Origin: Leptodactylus fallax
Taxonomy: Eukaryota > Chordata > Amphibia > Anura > Leptodactylidae
Assembly: GCA_947044405.1 (NCBI GenBank)
Contig: CAMRHE010000333.1
Span: 1 to 64,000, forward strand
Length of the DNA stretch: 64,000 nucleotides
Reading direction: 5' to 3'
Positions 25,071 through 36,547 of this stretch are shown here, piece by piece (positions within the stretch are counted from its first letter, which is position 1; each line of letters begins with the position of its first letter). The notes under the pieces were generated by a model. The model searched no databases and had not been told where the DNA came from. It worked only from the letters and a program-made list of their open reading frames with translations. A program made the translations under genes and the position numbers.

Positions 25071-25894
25071 CAGTGTTTCTCAAACTTCTCAAGGGAAGTA
25101 CCCCCTGTGAGAAAATGTCCCAACAAAGTACCCCAAAGTAGTGATCACTTATAAATGTTAATTAAATAAGGGTTTTGTTTTTAGCTTTCATTAACAATTA
25201 TGTGCCCCTCCATGTAGTAAAATGGCCCTCCCACACTCAGTATAATGGCCCCAGCAGTGCCCCTCCATGCAGTACAATGTTCGCGAGGGGCCCCTCCATG
25301 CAGTGTATATTGTTTCTGAGTAGCCCCTCCATGCAGTATAATGTCCCTGAGTGACCCCTCAGGGACATTAATTGTATGTGGGACAATAAAATACATAGGG
25401 ATTTTCTTACAATATCAGGTTCGGCCGAACCTGATTTTTTGGGGAGGGGTGTTTGTCACACACAAACTACAATTATACTCTGAGGCTCTCTTCAAACCCT
25501 CAGAGTATAATTAGCAGAGGCCACAGGAAGTTAATAAAACATAAAAACAGTTTTACTCACCTGTCCGGCGCTTCTCCCCATGCTTCTACGGCCTACAGAG
25601 ATGATATCAGGCGGTCACGTAACGTATGTACCATTGTGTTACATGATCCATGTGACTGCCTGACATCAACTCTGTAGGCTGGAGAAGCTCTGGAGCCCAG
25701 GACAGGTAAGTAGCACTGTTTTTATCTTTGATTACCTCCCGGCAGCCTCCACTAATTATACTCTGAGGGTCTGAAGTTTGTAGGTGACAACCCCATGAAC
25801 TACAATTGGGGGGGAGACTATCACTATGGCGCGTACCCCGGGGACAGTTCAACATACCCCCATGGGTACGCATACCGCGCCTTGAGAACCACTG
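25071..25894. mobile_element. Non-autonomous hAT-type DNA transposon
   Basis: The left end CAGTGTTTCTCAAACTTCTC and the right end (complement CAGTGGTTCTCAAGGCGCGG) are hAT-type terminal inverted repeats. The 8-bp flanks CTGTAGTC (25063-25070) and GTTTAGTC (25895-25902) match at six of eight positions, as expected for an old hAT target duplication. The interior holds a CAGTATAATG minisatellite (25200-25380) and a long palindrome centred near 25625, whose arms include ATTATACTCTGAGG. There is no transposase. Confidence 0.8.
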
Positions 25895-27600
25895 GTTTAG
25901 TCTATGTTTACACCACCTTTTTGTTGGCTTACTTTATCTCCGAATTTTCCGACATTATTTTGGCACATTGTTGGTGTATTTAAATGTCTAAAAAGGCAGA
26001 AAATTTTTACCTAAGCTAGATGCGCCAAGATGGGCCACTTTGCACCAAGTTGCACCAAAGATGCACCGCATTTATGCCAATGTCTAGTTGTAACCACAAT
26101 AGTAAATCTGGGCCTATGTTTCTTTTACTTGCATATTTTTCTCTTGTTGGTTCCGATTACTCTATTTCATGACACTGTCTTCTTGTTTTCCACCTTAATT
26201 TGTGTGTGAAGGATTTGACGACAGGAATATAACAATATAACATACCTGGAAGAGAAGGCTTATCTCTATGCAGTAATAAGAAGTCATCACTATTCGTAAT
26301 GTGTTTTGTGTTGAACATGCAGTAGTACATAGTTTAATATGACACTTAGTCCTTACAGTCACGTTACAGCAGATTAAGAAGTTGATGATAGCACATCTGT
26401 CACCTTCTGGCCTTTTCCGTGTCTTGCTTTTAAAGAAAGTGTCAAGCTAGAGTAGTAAATATTCATCTTGTTAGAAAGTCTGCCTTTCAGCTATTCCCAC
26501 TTATCAACAACATTTTTGCCGAATTAATGTGTTTTAGCAGACACTATGTTGACAAGCAAGTCAAAAGAATGTCATAATCTTTACTTATGTAAATTCCTGA
26601 ATGAACAATGCCTCAGGATAACACATTCAGCTTGTAATAATATGACCTTTCATTGTTCATCAGCAATTGTCCTGACAGATAACAATTCCTAATATGTTCC
26701 TCATAATAGTGCTGAATATACATTTTATTTGTCTGCACTGCGATCAATAGAATTTGCATGCAATGTTTATATTTGGAATTGCACTTTCCAATGATACATT
26801 TAGATATGATTTGACACTAGTCGAATAAGATATTGTAATAAATGTTATCTATATCTAAAACTTTTAAAACTCATATATATTACAGTCAATCAAGAATGCA
26901 CAAATTGCAGGGTACTGGATTTCTACATTTTCTCAACTATTGCATGTTTTAAAGTAAAATCCATTACAATATCAAAATGAAAATAATGGGTATATAGTAA
27001 AATAGATTAAAACCTCTTCATAAGACTGTATCTTTGGAAGACTTTTAATTTCTCTCTTTTCTGTATACAGACTGTAGTGCAAAGACGTAGTCTTTTGTAT
27101 ATTAGCCTTTTTATTTTTTTATTTTTTAAGAACCCCCCCAAGTTGACCATTTTTCACAGCAATTTTGAATGGTCTCAAAGAGCTTTCACTGTAGTTAAGT
27201 TAGTGTTACAGTGACATATGTGAGTGATGTCACCGTTCCCTTTCTAGTGACCACTAAGGCCACTGATTGGTCTCAGCAGTCATGTTGAACACAGGACTTT
27301 CAGCATCCAGGCTTTGGCTCAAGACCAAAAGGACAGAAGTGGCAGACCACTTTATTTTGCTAACCCTTCTTTTTATGTCCACCATACCTCCATGACAGGG
27401 GATACTATTTTATATAGAGCAGCAGTTGTCCAACCCATACAATCAGTGTAAAAGTGGGATGCCTAGGTCTATCCTGTAAAATTATTTCTGGCACCTATTG
27501 GAGTGACCAGCTATGTCCAGCTATGGAGGATAAGGCTTAGTCTGATTATGCATGTACATATTATCTTAGCCACCCAATGTATCTAATGCAACTAGCAAAG
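25895..27600. other. Non-coding DNA without supported genes
   Basis: 26400-26830 is repeat-free to my eye and listed in the findings as a possible conserved non-coding element. The remainder is AT-rich with no domains. Confidence 0.55.
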
Positions 27601-27990
27601 ACTGGGCCCCATAGCAAACTTTTGGCCACACCCACACATACACACACACAAAGCATAGCACCCCCATTCCTGGCCCCCACACAGTATAATGGCCCATTTA
27701 GACACACTATGATGTCCCACAGTGTCCTCTTCACACAGTATAAGTACAAGTATAATGTCCAACAGTGGCACCTTCACAAGGTATAATGTCCCATAGTGGC
27801 CCCTACGGTTTTCAGTGCAGAGGTTCACCTCCCACGAACTATTGTTAAAGTAGTGTCTTCAGACCCCAGAGTATAATAAGCAGAGGCCCAGGGAAGGTGA
27901 TCAAACATAAAAATCAGTGTTACTCCCTGCTGTCTTCAGTGCTTCTGACTGATGTCCCTGGTGTAGTCTGGTTATTGTTGTGTTATATCA
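27601..27990. repeat. Truncated relative of the 25071 hAT-type repeat
   Basis: The same minisatellite units (CACAGTATAATGGCCC and variants) are followed by CCAGAGTATAATAAGCAGAGGC and a section parallel to 25500-25590 (AACATAAAAA then GTTACTC). Clear terminal repeats are absent. A short CA-repeat is at about 27635-27650. Confidence 0.6.
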
Positions 27991-28970
27991 TTTGTTATAA
28001 TGTGTTACACGTATGCCCATGTCACTTTAATTGGTGCAGGTCAGTGTTATAGTATTTTCTGTATAGCTGAATGACTCTTTAAGGCTATGGTTTCACATAC
28101 CGAGCCGCTGCAGAAAAGACCGCAACGGAAACGCAACATATTTTTTTCAGCAGCGCTTTTCACAGAAAACTCTGCGGCTTTTCTGTCCCTATTATACCTA
28201 TAGGGAAACCGCCAGCATTTCCTTAGGTATAATGAACATGCTGCAATTTACAAAAACGCTAGGTCTTCACCCCTTGTCTCAATATCAAGGCCCAGGACAG
28301 ATCTGACAAAGGCTCACTCAAATAGTCCTCCAGTTTCTGCATATAGGAGTGTCTAGGAGTCTTAACCAGGACTGGGTCCGAAAGGATTCAGTATATGTCT
28401 GAGATGAGACCCGCCATAGAGGAGTCAGATTTACACAATTTCTCAAAGTCCAAGGGAGTGGCCCAGATGGCTAATCTGAATGTAAAAAAAAATTGCTGCT
28501 AAGGGGAGGTTGACCTCAGAATCAGAAGAGATCCATTCTGAACCAAGGACCCAAGCTCACCAGGAGGATAGTGTGAATGGAAAAGAAAAGCGGTCATTGA
28601 GGAGTGCGGGGAGGAGAGGGGGAAGCGCCGGGGTCAAGCATATTGGCCACAGAGGAGTGTGGTTCTGGCTGCAGCAGAGCAGACATATTGCTACCAATTG
28701 TTCACCCAGTGTGTGCACAACTTGCACACACAAACTGCTTGACTGACAAAGAGAAAGGGGTGATGAAAATCTATATACATTAGACTAGCCCAGCCCTATG
28801 CTGGGTCATACTAACTAAGGTCCAAGGGAAAGTTCTCATTATCCCACTCCAGCCACAGATGGTTTTATCCTACCAATAAAGGCACAGCTAAACATAATAT
28901 TAAATGCAGTGTAAAAATCATTGCAAACTAGGATTGAAACAAATGCTGAAACAATAGTAAATTTATTTAA
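27991..28970. other. Non-coding DNA without supported genes
   Basis: Around 28085-28255 lies text typical of frog MITE interiors (GGCTATGGTTTCACATACCG, ATAGGGAAACCGCCAGC), but no paired ends were found. Confidence 0.45.
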
Positions 28971-29884
28971 TGTAACACCCCTTCTTTTGTAGTCCACTGG
29001 GGGTGTTTAGGATTACAGAAATGGTTATAAATCTGACCTCTTCACCAGCTTGATCACGCAGTGCCTCCACCCGAATCTTCACCCGGCTTGTGAACATGGT
29101 ATTGGCTAGACTCCTCCACTAGGGGTCGATTCGGGAGAACCCCTATAGCCTACCTGTAGTTTCACTTTTATGGATGACTGTAGTAAGTCAAAACAAACCA
29201 CGACCTTTTCTTAAGATGTGTATTAATAACTGGAACCAAGAATGCAATGCATATAATACTGCAATGTGTACAAAAGCATACAGCCCTTATGGCATACATA
29301 GTATTAATTGCCTCTGACTCTATAAGGGCAATGTTATACTATAGGAGACTAGGTATGCAAGAGACAATTTGTGAAATTTAGATGATTCAACTCACACTCA
29401 GGCGCCCATTCACACTATGGCCTTTGCTAACCCAGAAAGGCAGTACAAGATAAACAAAGTAACCCTTTTCACAAGCACCCATTACTGGCCAGGAGGGATT
29501 TTTAGAAAACCCAAAGGAGTTCAGGAGAGAGGGAAAAAATATCCTCTTAGGAACAGGTCTTCAGTGATAACAGGGTAAACCAATTGCGATGTCCTCCTTA
29601 ATGTGATATGTTAATAAAGAAGTATGATAGCAAAGCTTTGCTCTGGAAGTTATCCACAAATATAGAATACTGCAGATGTCCAGCAAGTAACTTCTCTTAG
29701 TACTTACCTCACTGTTATATTAGCTCTGGTCAGAGCAGGTTAGTCTTTTCACCTCTGAGGGGAGATCTCTGTGGCTTAATAGCAAGTGTCTCAAAAAACA
29801 AAATGGAGGAAGCTCTATCTCTGGGGTTACCTGTGCTCTCTCACTGTACCTCAGGTGAAAGTGTTGGAGCCTGACTTGCTCTTA

Positions 29885-29927
<43 letters not shown>

Positions 29928-30284
29928 CAGGTGAAATGGAAGGATCTCTTTATTCCTCTCTTTCTCCCTCAGATATGATGAAACAGTCTCTCAGAATCTG
30001 CTCCAAGATCATACAGAAGATTCCTCTAGTAGTATACCCCACACCTCCTCACAGCTCTGCCATCGAAGTCTCCGCTTCCTTATCCCAGGCTCCTTCTCCG
30101 TCCTCTGCTTCATAGGGCTGATGGGACATTTTGCAAATAAAGTTTTTTTTTTTTTTTATATACTGTTTATGGCAGGATTTCACTCACATATGGGTTGCTG
30201 TAATAGTTTCTGTACCCAAGATTGCAATTTTCAACCCCTCTGGTAAGCCTGCTATAGCCTGGCATGTCATCAGTGGGGGTTACA
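28971..30284 (-). repeat. Probable solo LTR (or TTAA-flanked repeat)
   Basis: The segment starts TGTAACACCCC and ends GGGGGTTACA, giving TG...CA ends with a short inverted repeat. TTAA at 28967-28970 and 30285-30288 could be a 4-bp target duplication. No primer-binding site adjoins either end, which fits a solo LTR. TTAA flanks are also the piggyBac signature, so a DNA element is not excluded. A (CT)n microsatellite lies inside. Confidence 0.45.
29886..29923 (+). repeat. (CT)n microsatellite
   Basis: A pure CT/TC run of about 18 units. The serine-leucine run it produces in the overlapping frame is an artefact. Confidence 0.95.
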
Positions 30285-30481
30285 TTAATACAAAACATAT
30301 TAACCTTTCTAATTAGTAGTGTCCTATTGGTACTTGTACTGCTAGTCCACTTCTTCCTCAGACTCCTTTTTATCTTATAGACCTCCATATGGTTATGTGG
30401 GTGAAAGTTCAACAACTTCTCACTAAGCACTGAGCTTTGGAAATCTTATCACCAGGGTAAGAGGAACGGGACTGGGAATAT

Positions 30482-30955
30482 TTGCAGTTACATGCGTTGA
30501 ACAATTGGTGGAGCAAATTGAAGATCCTACAGCTGCCAAATATGTGGTCTGCTGCATACAGGATCAAAAATTCTCCCAGTCAACTACAACTGAGGTCTGC
30601 AACTCTAGGTTGGGAACTTAGGTGGGGAAAGGATGCCCCAGGACTTCTGCAAAAACTAGTCAGTATAGTCCTTGGTCGACTCCAAGATCATTATGTAAAA
30701 ATGAACAGAGATCACAGAGCTCTCCATCCTAAAACTGCAGGAGTCTGCCCAAGGAACATAACTTGTTACATAATGGATTCATATATCAATAAAGAAATTA
30801 TGGTCAAGGCTCATATGTTCACTTTTTCACACATATTGATCAATGCACCTTACACTAACATTGCTCCAAAATCAATGGATTTCTTGCAGCTAGAGCTTTC
30901 CGTTTATTCTAAAAGCCCTGAAGAATTACGAAACAGGAGCGCTCTGCCTACCTGA
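30482..30955 (+). pseudogene. L1-type ORF1 fragment
   Basis: The frame reads NRDHRALHPK, then PRNITCYIMDSYINKEIMVKA. This parallels the C-terminal part of L1-type ORF1 proteins; compare IDRVHRLPRPRHLGEDVPRD followed by FFHVKEKLLDA in the L1 ORF1 at 53714-54961. Only about 90 residues look homologous and no ORF2 follows. I consider it an old 5' or internal L1 scrap. Confidence 0.4.
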
Positions 30956-31428
30956 AGAATTCAAGGACTTTTGATCATCTTCTTCCTAATCAGCCACAGT
31001 GGAACCCCATCCTGTCTACCTCTTCTTTACTATCAACCTGTCAGTAGGCTAAACCACATAAGATACAGCTCTGTGTGCCCAATGAAGATCGTCTGCCACA
31101 ACTGTGATTTTAAGTATACACTTCTCTGCTTGCATATTTCCCTTTTTTTGACCGTTGGCTTTTCTATTTTTTCCCCAACATATGGATTTGTGAGGCTACC
31201 ATCTCCCCAGTATTTAACTGTACTTTTGATTTACTGTTCTAATATGCCTAGAGGGATAATATAGGTGCCTGTTATTTTGGAACTTTGATATTTTTGGACT
31301 ATTGTTACAACACAGACACATTTACATCTTTGGTTTCTGTACATATAGGCCACATTGCTTGGTCAGATCGCACAACTTTATTTCTAAATTTTTCAATTTC
31401 TTTTCCATAATGATAATTTATCACCATT
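30956..31428. other. Non-coding DNA without supported genes
   Basis: No supported feature; possibly further remains of the L1 fragment. Confidence 0.4.
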
Positions 31429-31799
31429 GTTCCAAAACCTGGGAACGCTATTGAATTTGGACTTGTCGATTTTAGATTGACCTGTGAAACTCAGTCCATG
31501 TGTTTGCCAGACTTACTGGGTTGAACTTCATGCTAAGAGCAGGACTCCTAGCATCACAGTTATCTATGATGCTTGGAGTCCCTGTCTCCCAGCGACATAC
31601 GTTTATCGGTATGGGACAGTTTTTTTTTTGCTGGAAGGCAGGGACTAATAGCATCACAGATAACTGTGAAGCTAGAAGTCCCGCTCCCGGCATGAAATTC
31701 AGGCCGGTAAATCCGGCCATCACATGGACCCAGTTTCACGTGTAAATTTAAGCTAAGCTCTACATGTCCAAACTCAATAGCCTTCCCAGGTTTTGGAAC
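31429..31799. mobile_element. Near fully palindromic MITE
   Basis: GTTCCAAAACCTGGGA at the left end is mirrored by its complement at 31784-31799, and similarity continues inward (for example GTGAAACTCAGTCCATGTG near 31484 against its inverse near 31722-31741) to a centre at about 31610. Because of the symmetry, both strands translate to similar peptides around TGLNFM and AGLLASQLS. No clear target duplication. Confidence 0.75.
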
Positions 31800-32009
31800 C
31801 TTGGGTGATTATGGAAGAGAAATTGAGGAAGGGGTGCACCCTTAGCACCGCAAAATACCCCAAAATGCGTTATCTTAGTCCTTCCAATAAAGTCGTGTTG
31901 CATCAAGATATACGGTGTTGCTGAATTTATAATTCCATTGAGGAGCGCATACCCTGGTACACTTTTTTCAGAGCTAGCACCAGCTCCCCACAAGCAATCT
32001 AATATTTTA

Positions 32010-32230
32010 TTATAGATGCAACACAAGAACCAACCTCAGTACATAAATAAACCACCAGAAGGATGGTCCTGATATAAATACAGTACAATAACCAAGCTAC
32101 TAAAATAAATACATCTCAAGAAACAACCTTTGAACATAAATAAAGCACCACTACCAAGCTCATAAGGCACCCAGGTCCAGGACAAGGTATTTTGATGTAA
32201 CTAGGCAGTTTAGGCATAAAATTACTCTTA
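32010..32230. repeat. Degenerate AATACAGCACCA-type tandem repeat, left of the Tc1 element
   Basis: Loose units of about 35 bp containing ATAAATACAGTACAA and AACCAAGCT. The same text resumes at 37880-38200, so the Tc1 element landed inside a pre-existing repeat. Confidence 0.5.
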
Positions 32231-32483
32231 TCTGCCATTTTTCAAGTTCAAATGGTGAACTTCTACAACCCCAATTCCAATGAAGTTAAGATGTTGTGTA
32301 AAACATAAATAAAAACAGAATACGATGACTTGCAAATCCTTTTCAACCTATATTAAATTAAATATACTACAAAGACAAGATATTTAATGTTCAAACGGAT
32401 AAACTTTATTTGTTTTTTGCAAAAATTCACATTGAATTTGATGCCTGCAACATGTTCCAAAAATATCGGGGCCAGGGGCATGT

Positions 32484-32767
32484 TTACCACTGTGTTATAT
32501 CACCTTTCCTTTTAACAACACTCAATAAGCGTTTGGGAACTGAGGATACAAATTGTTGAAGCTTTGTAGGTGGAATTCTTTCCCATTCTTGCTTGATGTA
32601 CAACTTCAGTTGCTCAACAGTACAGAGTCTCCGTTTTCGTATTTTGCGCTTCATAATGCGCCACACATTTTCAATGGGAGACAGGTCTGGACTGCAGGCA
32701 GGCCAGTCTATTATCCGCACTCTTTTACTACAAAGCCACGCTCTTGTAACACATGCAGAATGTGGTT
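32484..32767 (-). pseudogene. Tc1 transposase, C-terminal part
   Basis: Contains WPACSPDLSPIENVWRIMK, the segment with the third catalytic acidic residue of Tc1/mariner DDE transposases ([13 protein letters not shown] motif), followed by a C-terminal tail ending VVKRKGDITQW. The N-terminal and central parts lie at 37373-36548, displaced by the CR1 insertion at the QDNA motif. Confidence 0.88.
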
Positions 32768-32959
32768 TACATAGTTACATGGTAGATGAGGTTGGATAAA
32801 GACATCAGTCCATCAAGTCCAACCTATAACCCTACAGTCTCCTACAGTGTTGATCCAGAGGAAGGCAAAAAATCCCATGAGGCTTATGCCAATTGCCTAA
32901 TTTCAGGGAAAAAAAATTCCTTCCCGACTCCAATCTGTCAATCAGTATAAAACCCTGGA

Positions 32960-34683
32960 TCAACGTGCCCTTAAAATATAGAACCTATAACCCATAATAT
33001 TGTTCTGTTCGAGAAAGGCATCCAGGCCCTCTTTGAACTTGTTCAATGAATCCACCATCACCACTTCCTGGGGCAGAGAGTTCCATAGCCTCGCTGTTTT
33101 TACTGTATGTTGCTGGTGAAACTTTCTCTCCTCCAGTCGTAGAGGATGTCCGCTTGTCACTGTCACTGGCCTAGGAGTAAAAAGATCATTAGAAAGTTCT
33201 TTGTGCTGTTCCTTCATGTATTTGTACATTGCTATTAGATCTCCCCGTAGACGTTTTTTCTCTAAAATGAATAACCCCAAGTTTGTTAATCTATCATTGC
33301 ACTCCATTCCCCTAATAATTTTGGTTGCCCTTGTTTGCTCTCTTTCTAGTTCGATTATGTCTTCCTTGTATACTGGGGCCCAAAATTGTGCACAATAGTC
33401 TAAGTGTGGCCGTAACGGTGATTATCCTCTTCATTTTTGATTACCTTACAAAGTTTAGTATCATCTGAAAATATGGACACCCTGCCCTGTAAACCCTCTA
33501 CCATGTCATTACTGAAGATATTAAACAGGAGAGGTCCCAATACTGACCCCTGTGGCACCCCACTGGTGACTTTGACCTAGTTTGAATATTTACCATTAAC
33601 AAGCACCCTCTGTTTCATATCAATGAGCCAGTTGCGAACCCAAATGCATATGTTTTCCCCCAGTCCCGACATTCTCATTTTGCACACCAACCTTTTATGT
33701 GGTACCATATCAAAAGCCTTTGAAAAGTCCAGATATACCACGTCCACTGCATCACCCATGTCCAGTCTTGAACTGACCTCTTCATAGAAGCTGATCAGAT
33801 TAGTCTGACAGAACCGATTCCTCATAAACCCATGCTGATTGGGTGTGATAAGATTATTTACATCGAGGTACTCCAGGATAGCATCTCTTAGAAAACCCTC
33901 AAATATCTTACCCACCACAGAAGTCAAATTTACTGGCCTATAGTTTCCAGGCTCACTTATAGACCCCTTTTTAAAAATTGGTACCACATTTTCTATGCGA
34001 CAATTCTGTGAAACAGACCCAGTCTTTACTGAATCCTTAAATATTAGATATAAGGGTCTGTCTATCACCGTGCATAATTCCCTCAGAACTCGGGGGTGTA
34101 TGCCATCTGGACCTGGTGATTTCTCTATTTTAGTGTTTTGAAGGCAGCGCCGCACTTCCTCCCGGGTTAAACAGGTGACATTTAATTGAGTGTTAACATT
34201 ACCCCTAATCATGTTGCTGGCCATTGGATTTTCTTGTTTAAACACCGTAGAGAAGAAGGCATTTAATAGTTGTGCTTTTTCCTCAGCCTCCTCCACCATT
34301 ACACCCAAATTATTTTTGAGAGGGCCCACATTGTCAGTTTTTATCCTTTTATTATTTATGTAATTGAAGAATGTGTCGCTACTCTCTTGTTTTAGTACTT
34401 TAAATGCTTCCTTTTTATTCCTCATTTCACTTCTTACTGTTTTAGTTAGCCATATTGGTTTTCTATGATTTCTGGCACACTTATTCCCATGAGGTATATG
34501 TTTTTTAGTGGTCCTATTTAGAATGCTTTTGAAAAGGTCCCATTTTGTTTGTGTTCCCATCACTTTGAGGACATTGTCCCAGTTTATGCTGCTAAGCTCT
34601 TCTCTTAGCTGGTTAAAATTGGCCTTCCTGAAGTTTAGTGTTTTTGTTCCCCTTCTACTGAACATTTTTTTTAATGTGTACAA
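32960..34683 (-). pseudogene. CR1 ORF2 reverse transcriptase and C-terminus
   Basis: From 34683 to 33577 the frame covers the linker and RT blocks: KSPGPDGIHPRVLREL, VVPIFKKGSISEPGNYRPV, NQHGFMRNRFCQTN and VVYLDFSKAFDMVPHKRL. Beyond 33577 the RT continues in another frame with [20 protein letters not shown] and FSDDTKL, where FSDD stands at the usual (F/Y)ADD catalytic site. A gap at about 33400 follows, then the conserved CR1 C-terminus (33307-32960) with LTNLGLFILEKKRLRGDLI and LWNSLPQEVV. Confidence 0.88.
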
Positions 34684-34709
34684 GAAAACTTATTATGTTA
34701 TGGTCACTA

Positions 34710-35303
34710 TTACCTAGAAGACCCCCAACCTCCACTTTTGATTAATTTGTGAAAATTAGGTCTAAAAGTGCCTTGCCTGTTGTTGGGTCCCGCACTAGTT
34801 GTCATAGGTAATTGTCTTTTATTACTGACAAAAACCTGTTCCCTTTGTTGGACCTGCAGTTTTTTCTGCCTCACAGTTGATATCTGGGTAATAATGACTT
34901 TATTCTGCTTTGCGTCCTCATCTATTTGTTTTATTAGTATAGTTTCAGCTTCTTCCATTATATTTGGAGATTTATAACAAACCCCTATCAGTATTTTATT
35001 ATTCTTTGTTCCTCCCTTAATTTCCACCCATAAGGACTCCACATATTCATTTTCATCCCAGATGTCCTCAAGCAGGACTGGCTTGAGGCAGAATTTTACA
35101 TATAAACAAATCCCTCCCCCTTTCCTATCGGTACGCTCCTTTCTAAACATACTGTACCCCTGTATATTTACAGCCCAGTCATAGCTAAAATCCAGCCATG
35201 TCTCACATATCACCACCATGTCATAATTTCCTTCCAACATTATCACTTCTAGTTCCTCCATCTTGTTAGTGAGACTTCTGGTGTTGGTATACATACATCT
35301 CAT
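34710..35303 (-). pseudogene. CR1 ORF2 endonuclease domain, truncated
   Basis: CMYTNTRSLTNKMEELE, VICETWLDFSYDW and GGGICLYV are the N-terminal blocks of the AP-like endonuclease; CETW includes the catalytic Glu. Up to KILIGVCYKSPN the match is good. After VIITQISTV the expected GDFN and SDH blocks are missing or out of frame, implying a deletion plus frameshift. The nicking activity would be lost. Confidence 0.82.
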
Positions 35304-35510
35304 GGATATATCTTTATCTCTACTCTTCCACTGCCTACTGACAGTTCTAACTCCACCCCCGCCCCACCCCCAATTACATTATTTATCCCTCTTTCTATTT
35401 CTACACTATTTTGCCCTCCCCCCAATCCCTAGTTTTAACACTCCTCCAACTGTCTAGCCATCTTCTGCCCCAGCACAGCTACACCCTCCCCATTGAGATA
35501 CAGCCCATCC

Positions 35511-36363
35511 CTACCATAGAACCTGTAGTCCACAGCAAAGTCGGCTCAGTTCTCCAGGAACCCAAACCCCTCCTTTCCACACCAGCTCTTGAGCCACTTG
35601 TTTACCTCCCTGTGTGGCTCGTAGTACAGGTAGTATTTCTGAAAATACTACCTTGGAGGTCCTTGCCTTCAGCTTGCTCCCTAGATCCTTGAAATCATTT
35701 TTAAGGACCTTCCACCTACCGCTAGCTTTGTCATTTGTGCCAACGTGCACCATGACAGCTGGATTCACACCAGCCCCACCCAGTAATCTATCAACTCGAT
35801 CTGCGATGTGTCGAACTCGAGCGCCAGGAAGGCAACACACCGTACGACAATCCCGGTCTTTGCTACAGGTTGCCCTGTCTGTTCCCCTAATAATTGAATT
35901 CCCCACTATCAGCACCTGTCTAGTCTTCTCTGCACTCCTATCCCCCTTCTTACTGGAGCAGACATTCCCCTGGCTTTCAGAGGAAGTGTCTTGCTGCAGC
36001 AGTGTTACCCCTGTACTAATTTCTCCCTCATCTGCCAATATAGCAAACTTGTTGGGGTGTGCCAGTTCAGGACTATCCTCTCTGGCACTATTACCTCTCC
36101 CCTGCTGCTTTCTAACTGTCACCCAGCTAGCTGCGGCATGTTCCTGCACATCCATGCTACCATCCCCCTCTGCACTTAACGCAGCGAGTTCCGGCTCTGT
36201 GGGCAACAAGTCTTGCAATTTGCTCATTCAGATCCATGATCTGGGCTTCCAAATGTGCAACGTGCTTACATCTTGCACAGCAGTATGCCCCCTCAAGCGG
36301 CTGCTCAAGCAGAAATACATGCTGCAACATGTACACTGGACCGCATTGGTAAGAATAGAGCAC
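35511..36363 (-). pseudogene. CR1 ORF1 with SGNH-type esterase domain
   Basis: The N-terminal piece has a Cys/His cluster (YCCARCKHVAHLEAQI) leading into a short coiled-coil-like stretch. A frameshift near 36210 switches to the frame containing LQDLLPTEPEL. The C-terminal half carries the esterase signature of CR1 ORF1: VLIVGNSIIRGTD (block I) and VMVHVGTND (block III), then SKVVFSEILPVLRA. CR1 ORF1 esterases are thought to act on lipids or assist RNP trafficking; that is family knowledge. The frame ends at 35511 near the position where ORF1 usually gives way to ORF2. Confidence 0.82.
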
Positions 36364-36547
36364 ATCTTACCTGATGGGGATTATTACAGCAAAACAATAA
36401 GCACAATTCAAAATAAAGAGTGAAAGTTTGTTTTTCCTTTTGTAAAGTCCCTGAATCTAAAGTCACTTAATCTTAAGTCACACTTAGATCAAAACCACAC
36501 TTGGAATCAAAACACACTCGCAAGCTTACACACTTGTTTTATACTTT

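Noticed and set aside
29786..30115. 109-codon frame with a Leu/Ser repeat
   Set aside because: Created by the (CT)n microsatellite; no domain.
35614..36423. 269-codon plus-strand frame
   Set aside because: Antisense of CR1 ORF1, which shows the esterase motifs on the minus strand.
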